A stretch of 64,000 nt of DNA from Amphiura filiformis (taxonomy: Eukaryota; Echinodermata; Ophiuroidea; Amphilepidida; Amphiuridae). A program made the translations under genes and the position numbers. Numbering within the stretch: the stretch's first letter is position 1; the number at the start of each line of letters is the position of its first letter. Location: the NCBI RefSeq assembly GCF_039555335.1, contig NC_092629.1:2675935-2739934 (forward strand). The letters run 5' to 3'. The notes below the pieces were generated by a model. That model did not search any database, was not told the DNA's origin, and saw only the letters and a program-made list of their open reading frames with translations. Shown here one piece after another: positions 43,292 through 64,000 of this stretch.

Positions 43292-43490
43292 TATTACCCA
43301 TAATTATTATGTTTGACAATTTTAGGTTCAAAGGAATTGTGTATCTATCCGAACAGTTTTGGCAGTCATACAGCCGGTGTATTATAAAACTAGTAAGGAA
43401 ACAGTTACATCAGATGACCTGAAACAAATAGTTGGGTAGTATTCTTGATTAAGTTCATCAGGTCTGTAGTACAGTGTATCCCATTTCACC

Positions 43491-43785
43491 AAACATTTCT
43501 TTTATACAAGTCCAGTTGTAACATTTACTGTATGGGACGTTTCAAGAGCTAAGGTCTGCTCTTTTCATCAGCCAGATGATGCACTGACCTGCTCGAGTTG
43601 TTGCTAGTTGCCACTCTCTGGAGATGAGTGTGGTACTTCAATCAATACCAACAGGAAGTTAGTGTCAACTAGCAACAACCTAAGCAGGTCAATGCATCAT
43701 ATGTCTGATGAAAAGAGTAGACCTTAGCTCTTGAAACGTCACATAGAGTAAGAATTTCAATTGGACTTGTATAAAAGAAATGTTT
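43491..43785. mobile_element. Inverted-repeat element, 295 bp
   Basis: Ends AAACATTTCTTTTATACAAG and complement; inner inverted phrases GGGACGTTTCAAGAGCTAAG and GCTAGTTG. Target duplication not clear. Confidence 0.75.
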
Positions 43786-43845
43786 GATTAATGAATGGGT
43801 AGGTAAATGTGGTTGAGTTATTTCAGGTAAAATAAGACGCATAGT

Positions 43846-44206
43846 TTAAGGGGGTACTACACCCCTGGGCAATTTTGTGCCTATTTTTGCATTTTTCTCA
43901 AAAAAATTATAGCGCATTGGTGACAGGTAAGATATGTATATTATAGGGGCAAAGACTACAACTACTGCACTGAAAAGTCAGCAACTCAAAGCAAGTAATT
44001 CTTGATTTATTGATCAAAGATTGGTTTTCCCTCATTTTTGACTGTAACTTCACAACTGTTGTCTTTGCTGAAAGAACATTTCCAGTGCAGTAGTTGTAGT
44101 CCTTGCCCCTATAATATACATATCTTACTTATCACCAATGCGCTACAATTTTTAAGAAAAATGCAAAAATAGGCACAAAATTGGGCAAGGTGTAATACCC
44201 CCTTAA
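43846..44206. mobile_element. TTAA family B element, copy 1 (361 bp)
   Basis: TTAAGGGGGTACTACACCCC at the left, GGTGTAATACCCCCTTAA at the right; the arms also mirror GCATTTTTCTCAAAAA and ATATGTATATTATAGGGGCA. Confidence 0.88.
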
Positions 44207-44639
44207 GAGATTGTAACGTGCTGCTACGGGGTGATCAAATATTCCGCAGTATGAGGATATTACGACGATGTGAATACATATAACCGCTTGTTTTCTTAGT
44301 CTAATAATCCTAAATTCTGGAAAAATAAGCTTATACATTTTGGATTATTCTAATATATAATGTTAACTTTAAAATAGCTTTATTACTCCCCTCATACAGC
44401 AAAATCACACTCATTTGATATGCCCGTTTCGTTCTCTTCCGTCACCTTTGCACTGAAACAGAAGGTCTAAGCCCGGGTTCTGAAACAGAAAAAAAACATC
44501 AAACATGTTCAAACTAAGCGTTGTAAAATATTTCGAACTTGGATTATATAACAATGCGAGTCGCTGAGCCAATGAGAGCACTTAAAGCATGCAAAAGTTA
44601 GTGTGTATAGCCCCTAAATATAAACTGTTGCATTACATA

Positions 44640-45060
44640 ACTTTCATAACCAAATAATTTTTTTTTCAACTCTTCCCATCTATCTTTTATCTTCTCCTCA
44701 TCTGTGATCACTTTTCCATCTTAATCCTTGGTATTATCCATTCCGATGGTTTGCCTTTTTGTCAGCATCTTGATGACCTGTCCAGTTTATACAGCTTGGT
44801 GGTATTCATCTGCCACTTTGAACAAGTTTTGGATCCACAGTTCTTTGCAATGTTTTAACTTCTTCTTTATTTCACTCTTTGTAATTGTATCGGCTTCTTT
44901 TGGATTTGTCACTGATCAGTCTTTGTTTTGTCTCTCTTATTTCATCGGAGAGTTTCAGAATGTCAGCGGTAAGCCATTGTATTTGATGCTTCAGTTTCTT
45001 TCTTCCTAGGACTTCATGTGAAGTTCCTGCAAAACTGATAACGGGTTTCCCGAAAACAGG
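44640..45060 (-). pseudogene. LINE endonuclease / linker fragment
   Basis: The minus strand gives RKKLKHQIQWLTADILKLSD and EIRETKQRLISDKSK, then after frame breaks DGKVITDEE-KIKDRWEE. This is the region between endonuclease and reverse transcriptase of RTE/CR1-like LINEs, broken by stops and frameshifts. Confidence 0.65.
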
Positions 45061-45390
45061 GAACCCAAGATATTTGCTATATAATGGGGGTGGCAGCGTT
45101 GGGGTTCCCATTTTAAATCCTTTTTAGTGATCTCCGTTTTCAATATTAGCTCTATAGAATGAGGTGTTTGACGTACGCGTAGTCCTGTGTATTATTCAAA
45201 AATATTCTAAGGAATAAAAGATGCCTTTTTGATTACAAACAAATAAACAAAAACGAAACATATTATTTCAGAAATAAATATAGATTCCACGATTATGCCA
45301 ATACAAACTTCCTTTGAAATTGTCAGTATAGAGATGAGTATTACCCGAGATTTGTTTGATTTTGAAAAGAATTTACATATCATTTAGTGG

Positions 45391-45500
45391 CGATACAGAG
45401 TAGTCGAGTTTTAACGAAGTGGTCTTTCTTTACTTCGTTCATATAATCTGACGTCCAGGATTCGAAGCCTAGTCGCGATAGCTGGTACTGCTTTATGTAT
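45391..45500. repeat. Dispersed repeat pair, copy 1
   Basis: Matches 46503-46620 (AGAGTAGTCGAGTTTTAAC, TCTTTCTTTACTTC, GGATTCGAAG-CTAGTCGCG). On the minus strand it holds a B-box-like CTTCGAATCC, so it may be a tRNA-derived SINE fragment. Confidence 0.6.
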
Positions 45501-46502
45501 TTGCTTTTTGTAAAGAGATGAGTACTCCCTGAGATTCACCGTCAATGCCAACGGCCCCTAATACAAAATCCTTCGTGGAAACCCAGTCATGGCTGTTTGA
45601 TTTTGAAAAGAATTTTCATATCATTAAAGGTCATATATATTGCTCGGACAACATCATATCATTGGCAAGCTAATATTATGAGGACAATGAAAATGACTCT
45701 TTTTTGAGAAAATTAGACGTTTAAAATTGATATTCCGCAAAAACCAACTTAAGCGGTGAGTTCCTTCGAACGAGACAGATTTGACCTAGAAAAAAGTTGA
45801 CGTCATGAAATGACTGTGCCTGCTTTGCGAGAAAGGACTATAAACATTTTCAATGCACAGAACGTATACTGTTATTGTTCACAGAAAAAACTCTGAATTA
45901 AGTATTACAAATTTAATGGTTTTTAAACATATGGATAAAATCAGCCGCTTCTTTTTTATATATTAGTAAATTGTGATATTATAATTCATATGTATATCAA
46001 TATCATGAGAAATATTTGTGCTAAAAAATAAAAAAATAATTTTAGCTTAGAATTTCAGCGTGATCAATCTGAAACTAGCATATAAACAGTGTTAAGTCCA
46101 CAAACTCATGTATCTGATTTCCCTGTGCGATATTGCAATGCTATAGTTATCATAGTTTCAGTTGTGTGACGCTTTGTTTCCCAAATGAGAACAATAGTTT
46201 GCATGTTGTTATGCAGCATTGTTATGGTAAATAATTGTACAACTTATTGTTGCTAATGTCAAACTTGTCAAAGTGATCACACAAGTAAATGAGAGCATGA
46301 TATAGTGTCCGCTTCATTTACCGCTGCCTTGAAAATAAATTTCGCTTCAAACGGGGGAAGAACACGTACGAGCCCGAACTTTACCCACACAATTTCTCTT
46401 TTTTCCAGGAGAAATACGCATAAAAAAGTGTCAACTTGTAATGTAATAATTATTCTCTTCGAATAGAGATAAACTTGTTTTTGCAATAGACCTGCCCTTT
46501 AA
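45501..46502. other. Intergenic stretch between the two repeat copies
   Basis: The phrase GTTTGATTTTGAAAAGAATTT occurs at 45354 and again at 45596, suggesting further local duplication. No exon found. Confidence 0.4.
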
Positions 46503-46620
46503 ATGACGATAAAGAGTAGTCGAGTTTTAACAAAGAGGTCTTTCTTTACTTCATTCAGATTATCTGAGATCCCGGATTCGAAGTCTAGTCGCGTTAGCTG
46601 GTACTGCTTTATGTGTTTGC
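46503..46620. repeat. Dispersed repeat pair, copy 2
   Basis: See 45391-45500. Same orientation, about 85 percent similar by eye. Confidence 0.6.
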
Positions 46621-46860
46621 ACAAGAGAACTCTGGTTCCACCTCTTTCCAAAACTGGATCATTAGTTTTCCCAAAATAACAAATTGCAACAAAACTTTGA
46701 GTGCAGCACAGCAAGAATCATGTTCGATTTCATTGGGGAAACGGCGTTGTGGAGTAAAATATCTCTATATTTAAGATAATTATATAAAACACTCAAAATT
46801 GATAACCTGCCCAAAAGTGTCTCTTTTTGATATACCACGTCACATATTTTGAAATAATTA

Positions 46861-58400
<11,540 letters not shown>

Positions 58401-59700
58401 CTGAAGAGTTTAAAAACCAGGCTTTGTATTAAACTTAACCAATTAACAGTTTTAAGCGCAGATTTTCCCCAGCCATTAGCACATTTTTTTAATTATATTT
58501 ATAATTTATTCCTATGTATCCAAGGTATATAGCTGATCTAACGCTGGGCCCGGTTATACATTTACAAATCTCTATGTTAGATTTAAAAAAATAACAAAAC
58601 TATAAATATAACATAACAATTTACATATGAAGCTAAATTGAAGAAGACAAAAATAAACATAGGAAATTTACATTCATAAACATGTACATAAACATTATAC
58701 ATATAGTGTACCTGAATATGCTAAAGTTAAAATCATCCTAATACTGAGCCTGATTTTGATTATTTGACCAAATTTAGCTGCATACCTATATTGATATGGA
58801 AGCATTTAAGAGGACTTGTCCAGGAAAATAGACTTATTTTTCAAATTTGTGGCAAAACGCAAAATCACCAATTTTCTTCATATTGTGTCAATCAATGATA
58901 CTTTAGGGTGATGTATCAAAAATAACATTTATAGTGATACCAGCTTCTTGTTGCCATGGAAACGGCTAATTGTTCTTTTCCCCTTAAATTGAGTGATTTT
59001 GGCAAAATTATGTGTAACATTTTCTGTCAATTCGATATCATTCTGGAAGAAAGTTAGAGCGGGTTCATTAAAGTTGGTGAGGGTAGAATTTAGGTCAAGG
59101 TCTTGTCTGTGTTTCAGGACCTAAATGGGAACTGAGGGCCTTTTGATTTGGGAGATACCACTTTTTCTAAGAGGGGTGTTTTTTATTATTTTGAAAAGTA
59201 CATAAAACCTGTATGGTTGAAACGGTTGTAAGTATCATGCCAACGCTTCCATTTCAACAAACGTTTGTTTCCTGGAAGATTAAAGTATGCTTTAATAATT
59301 TATTGAAAAAATGGTTTGGGGAAATCATCTGTATGCTCACAGTGTTTCTAGAAATTTCCCTATTTTTACAATCTCTTATAGTCTATTTTGCCTTTATTTG
59401 TAATATTAGCATTGGGAAAATTACAATTATTGGAGATTGTAAGCCTAATATATTGCAAATATAAATATGAGATTACAGAAATATCAAAATGCTGAAAATA
59501 CAGTGTTTCTATAGTATTTTGGTTTTAATCATTCATTTTTAGTTCAAGATAAATTAGTTCAGGGATAATCTTACTAGTAGAGAACAATTTTGGATAACAA
59601 AGTATTTTGGTAGGATTTGACAATTTATAAAATACTAATGAATAAAAATTTCTCCAAAAAAGCAGTGTTTCTATTTAAAAAAATTGGAAAATCGCATTTT
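58401..59700. other. Upstream of the last seen exon of gene 3, part 1
   Basis: No exon or signal-peptide exon found on the minus strand. AT-rich sequence of unknown type. Confidence 0.4.
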
Positions 59701-59709
59701 AAGTGTTTC

Positions 59710-59793
59710 ATATTATTATTATTATTGTTGTTGTTATTGTTGTTGTTGTTAGTGTTATCATTATTATTATTATTAGTAGTAGTAGTAGTAGTA
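59710..59793. repeat. (ATT)n/(GTT)n/(AGT)n trinucleotide tract
   Basis: About 80 bp of mixed trinucleotides TTATTA, TTGTTG and TAGTAG. Confidence 0.9.
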
Positions 59794-59879
59794 ATGTACA
59801 TTCATTGAATTTGGGAGAAAAAATAATTTTAATTTACCAAAAGAAATAATGTAACCCCCCCTAAATTTTGATACCATTA

Positions 59880-60030
59880 TATTTGGTACCAATGTATAGC
59901 TATGGGTCTCATACCCAGTAATACCAAAATAAGTACAAATATTCCCAACACAATGTTGCTATGATGTCATAATAGCTCATAATGTGAGGGTGCCCATTAA
60001 AATTTGTGAAATTCTGCCCATGTACAAAGG
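59880..60030. repeat. Repeat containing the empty site of the CCCAGTGGGC element
   Basis: TTTGGTACCAATGTATAGCT then ATGGGTCTC and CCCAGTAATACCAAA match 19019-19034 joined to 19290-19325. Similarity continues weakly to about 60030. Confidence 0.75.
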
Positions 60031-60551
60031 TATATAGGCAAAATTGATTTTGGGCAAAAAAATCTACAAAAATGCAATTTTCAGTGAATAATCTCCTCAA
60101 AGGAAAACACACACTATTTCAACCTATAACTAACATGTAAAAAGTCAGTAGCTCTTAGAATAATTTAAGAGCAAAATGAAAATCATTGATTTTACTATAC
60201 AAACCAATGGGTGCCTCACTAACCCCCCTCTATAGTCATCTTTGACTGTCGGTTCTACCCGGTTAAGATGTTGGGGTAAACATTTTATCACTAAAATGAG
60301 CACAAAGGATGGATCTACGACTAGCTTAGGTCATTTGGGCGCAGGCACATGTGTTTTTTATGACAGATAAAAAATGTTAGGAGAGGGGGTTGTTTTTCGT
60401 AGTTCTAGCTATAGGGTTAAAGCGGTTTTTAGTAGATAAACGGTCAAAAACTAAAGGTAGAAAATTGGTATTTAATGCAAATCTAAATAAATGGTCAAAA
60501 TATTGAAAATATGCACATTTTCAGAATTAACCATATAAATTTAATAGGGCA

Positions 60552-60831
60552 TTAAGGGGGTACTACACCCATTCGTGAATTTGCATTTTTCTCAAAAACT
60601 AATAACACAGTGGTAACAAAAGTTGGGTATATTATAGGGGCAAGGAATTTCGTTATTTATGATAAGAAATAAGGTACCGCTAGGTTATACCTCATTTCCT
60701 ATCATATTATACTGAACTGCTTGTCTTGAGTCACTGAAAATTCAGTGTAGTAATATACCAGTGTGTTATTATTTTTGAGAAAAATGCAAAAATAGTCACA
60801 AATTTACCACAGGGGTGTAGTACCCCCTTAA
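60552..60831. mobile_element. TTAA family B element, copy 3 (280 bp)
   Basis: TTAAGGGGGTACTACACCCA to GGTGTAGTACCCCCTTAA. A shorter interior than in the other copies. Confidence 0.88.
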
Positions 60832-62472
60832 TGTCACAGAGCACTCAAACCTTGAGTGTTTTACTCAAAACATTTTATATTTCAGGAACATTATACAAAG
60901 ATGCCACTAAGTACCACTCAAAAAGTGCGTAAATTTAGAATAAAAAGTCCCAAAACAGGCTGAAAATATATAAAAGTGCGGAAAATTTGACTTCATAAAA
61001 GTAGGAATTCAGACAAAAGTAGGAAAGGTGGCATCTCTGATTATAACAAAAGTTGATTTTATGAACATTCGGTAGCCTACCCTTGAAGGAGCACACCACT
61101 AAATCAATGCGCCATTTGTGTAACCCTAATGAGTTCCGGTAAAATACAAAAACTTTTTGAGGTATTTGGGCTGCCCTTTAGACAAATAATCAGAGAGAGT
61201 AGCGAATTATATCTCAAATAAAGTGTAAAGCCTATGCATGAATTTCAGTCACCAAAAAAGTCGCATTTTTATAATTATCGAGAAAATAGGTCCGCGAAAT
61301 AGTCTTGAGCATATCAAAAACAGTGAGGGCGCTGTTTAGTGCCTCGTACCTGGAAAACGAGGTGGAACTTCAGGCTGCCCATACATTGAAACATATGTTA
61401 AACTTTCATCGATTTGCAATCGACTGGTTGTCATAAAATATCTCAAAAGGTGCCCAAAAGGCCTCAAAACGAGCAAAGACCAGATTTTTTACACATATTT
61501 CAAGGGGGATTAAGCCTATGAGAAACTGAATATAGAACTTTCAACTGCAGATATTGTAAATATAATCCAAATATTATTATAATAATGTCAATTTTAGTTG
61601 TATGCAGCTATTCATGACAAGTCAATATCAAAGTACGGTTTATTATTAGTTCATCATGAACACCATCAGTGTTGCAAGAATGCGTTTAACTTTTTACAGA
61701 TGTAGTACATTTTTTGCCAAAAAATGGCAACACTTACATGCGGAATGGCAACTCTGCTATTTTTTATATAAATACATTATACAAACTACACTAAACTATT
61801 GTACACGATAATAGTACAATTTTATACAAGTATTCTATGCGAGAACCAGCTTTATTATGCACCTAAATCCATTTACAAAATTGAAAGTATGCAACATTTT
61901 CTGGCAACACCCCGTTTACCACATGATTTTCCCAAACTAATTTGTTCCATTTTCAATGTAACAATGTCCCATCAAGTCAACCCTAAAATGACAAATCAAA
62001 TGAAGCGTTACCATACGGATTATGAAGCCCAGAAGTTAGGCCTAAATGGAAATATTCAAAATTATCAAAAACACCCCTATTTAAAATAAATGGTATAGCC
62101 CAATTCTGACCCCATTCAAATTTGTTATGCAATGTATTTGCTACTAAGCCTTCCATCTATATCGGAAAAATTATAAGAAAATATTGAGAAATTTTATGTG
62201 TGAGGTACAGTTACTCTAATAAAAGGGTATTTTACTGCTCGAAAGTGTGACAATTGGTTAAATAGGCTAATAATGGAAAAAATGTCCGTTACTATGGCAA
62301 CAAGATATAAATTGTCAAAATAAAACCACCAGTGTTTGTATGAGACAAAGGCCTCTTACCACTCAACTTATAAGGACAATCTATTTTTGGCCGTTGCCAC
62401 CCAAAAGTCGAATTTCCTGGACAATGCCTCTTAACACGGTTGTTATTTGGATAATTTTGTACAGGGAGCTTA
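60832..62472. other. Non-coding stretch
   Basis: Nothing recognisable apart from repeat-like AT-rich sequence; no exon accepted on either strand. Confidence 0.4.
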
Positions 62473-63042
62473 TTAAGGGATCTGGAATGAGCGTTTTGAG
62501 CGTTTTGACAGTATTTTTGTGGGACATGAGAGCACATCAGACATATCGAATTGCATTCTGAATACGAAGAATGTCTTTCTGATATCAAATAATTTTCATT
62601 TTTTTTAAATTCACGATATGATACAAATTTTATGACAAATTATTAAAATATGATATTTTTCAGATTTTTGATATATAACAGTCCTCGAAGTAAATTTTTT
62701 TAATCTAATGACATATTCTTAAAGTGTATGTATCTGGGAGGAAAAGCCGACGATCAATTGAAATCAACATTTTCAATTAATCGTCGGCTTTTCATCCCAC
62801 CTACATACACTTTAAGTAAAAATCATCAGATTTATAAAGTTTACTTCGAGTACTGTTAAATATCAAAAATATCAATTTTTAATCATTTGCCATAAAATGT
62901 GTATTACATTGCGAATTTCAAAAATCAAAATTATTTGATATCAGAAGGACATTCTTCGTATTCAGAATGCAATTCGATATGTCTGATGTGCTCTAATGTC
63001 CCACAATAAATACTGTCCAAACGTTCATACCCCACCCCTTAA
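62473..63042. mobile_element. TTAA family A foldback element, copy 4 (570 bp)
   Basis: TTAAGGGATCTGGAATGAGC to CATACCCCACCCCTTAA. Complete inner arms including GAATACGAAGAATGTC and complement. Confidence 0.85.
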
Positions 63043-63216
63043 GGTTAGCCGAGAGTTTTTCATGCGCTTGATTTCAGAGGGGCGTAAGTTCATAACAGAA
63101 ACAGCCATGGAGAAAATAAACAAGCGTACCGGGACGTAGGCCTACTTACAATAGAATAGCGATCCACGGTCAAGACATGAAAAGGCTATATGAAACTTGG
63201 CTTGCTCGTGCCCGGA

Positions 63217-63250
63217 GCTCGTGAGTGGGGTGGGGGTGGGGGTGGGGGTG
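63217..63250 (+). repeat. GGGGGT tract with quadruplex potential
   Basis: Five runs of four or five G separated by single T on the plus strand, matching the G-quadruplex pattern. Confidence 0.8.
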
Positions 63251-63639
63251 TCATGAGGGGCGGCATGCCGGGTCGGATGCCGGGGGGCACAAGCCGTTTT
63301 CGGCAATTTTCATAAGGATTTTATACATTTTAAAATTGATTGGGGGCACTTCGTCAAGCTACGACCTGGAAAATGTGTTGATTTTGAATTTATAGCCTTG
63401 ATATCTTTGATGAAATAAATCAATGCTGTTATTCCCCTGATTACAATGTAATAGGGTACAACAATAACATTAACAACAATATCAAAAGGCAATTATTGCA
63501 AATCAAATTTGGGAAGAATATTCAACAAGACAGACTTAACAGGCCTACAAATTTCTGAATTAGGCCTATATAAGGTGAAAAACAATCAATCACGTCTATC
63601 ACGATTCACTGCAGTCAGCGAATCAATCAAATAAAACTA

Positions 63640-63808
63640 AAACGAAAGGAGCAAGAAATAATAAAGAAATACGGTAATGAAAAAGAGAAAGAAAGAGAGA
63701 GAAAGAAAAAGAAAAAAGAAATGAAAAAAAAAAGAAATGTAAAAAGAAAAGGAGAAAGAAAAGAGGAAAGAAAGGAAGTAAAAATGAGAAAAGAGAAAAA
63801 AGAAGGAA
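63640..63808. repeat. (GAAA)n-like purine tract
   Basis: About 170 bp of imperfect GAAA/AGAAAG. On the minus strand it supplies T runs directly after the tRNA-like sequence. Confidence 0.9.
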
Positions 63809-63812
63809 AATT

Positions 63813-63895
63813 CAGCCATACGGGGACTCGAACCCACAAAAATGTTTCATAAGAGATTCCCAGTCCAACGCTCTATCCACTCGGCCATACATCAG
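63813..63895 (-). tRNA. tRNA-like sequence, probably a pseudogene or SINE head
   Basis: On the minus strand: TGGCCGAGTGG (A box), GGTTCGAGTCC (perfect B box), an anticodon-loop-like CTGGGAA and a long variable region as in Ser/Leu tRNAs. Acceptor and anticodon stems pair poorly, so a working tRNA is unlikely. T runs follow. Confidence 0.4.
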
Positions 63896-64000
63896 CTTAC
63901 GAAATTAATAGTTCTCGAAGCGGATATATAAATATAATTGGATGCAATTACGTGATTACAATCGCGTCCGCACAATGGCTCTTAGAATAAACACACATGT

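Noticed and set aside
62292..62588. 98-residue minus-strand open frame
   Set aside because: It overlaps the terminus of a TTAA family A element and translates repeat sequence.
63153..63226. Possible minus-strand exon before a GTAAGT donor, upstream of gene 3
   Set aside because: Only one short frame is open, phase does not fit the 1-1 pattern of gene 3, and no domain or signal peptide is visible.
63813..63895. Functional tRNA gene
   Set aside because: A and B boxes are good but acceptor and anticodon stems do not pair well and the anticodon would not match a Ser/Leu body; kept only as tRNA-like.

Overview
The window is eukaryotic. It has split genes with GT-AG introns of hundreds to thousands of bases, an AT-rich background, a block of (TTAGGG)n-type repeats, and many inverted-repeat transposable elements. 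The gene content is a laminarinase-type glycoside hydrolase family 16 (GH16) pair plus an SRCR/CUB/LDLa/EGF mosaic gene. With the TTAGGG-type repeat this points to a marine invertebrate deuterostome, probably an echinoderm or another ambulacrarian. That placement is inference; no species can be named from the sequence alone.

Three protein-coding genes can be assembled exon by exon. Gene 1 (minus strand, 10816 down to 701, then leaving the window on the left) and gene 2 (plus strand, 14384-36269, complete, 10 exons, 405 codons) are paralogous secreted GH16 beta-1,3-glucanase / beta-glucan-binding proteins. They lie head to head about 3.6 kb apart, with identical intron phases and nearly identical exon sizes. 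Both keep the GH16 catalytic motif E-x-D-x-x-E. Gene 3 (minus strand, seven exons seen between 58400 and 46866, both ends missing) is a scavenger-receptor-like mosaic protein. Its domain order is LDLa-CUB-LDLa-EGF-CUB-LDLa-SRCR, with one domain per exon and every exon phase 1-1. It converges on gene 2. All three fit extracellular recognition or digestion of microbial or algal glycans and particles, so the neighbourhood looks like innate-immune or digestive gene space (inference).

The most unusual structure is a pair of tandem arrays, one in each GH16 paralogue, each copying one edge of one exon together with its splice site. In gene 2, nine copies of a 121-bp unit (25340-26459) repeat the 3' splice site and first 90 nt of exon 5. 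In gene 1, four copies of a unit of about 157 bp (150-805) repeat the 5' splice site and last part of exon 7. The gene 1 copies carry in-frame stops. The gene 2 copies are almost identical to each other and could in principle be used as alternative acceptors.

The rest is intron and intergenic DNA crowded with non-autonomous DNA transposons: TA-, TTAA- and 4-bp-target inverted-repeat elements, several with an empty site preserved elsewhere in this same window. There are also LINE fragments, a tRNA-derived SINE, microsatellites next to splice sites, and an interstitial telomeric block bracketed by a 33-bp inverted repeat. Layout: 1-10816 gene 1; 10817-14383 shared 5' intergenic region; 14384-36269 gene 2; 36270-46865 repeat-rich convergent intergenic region (the 3' end of gene 3 may lie in it unseen); 46866-58400 gene 3; 58401-64000 repeats, possibly upstream introns of gene 3.
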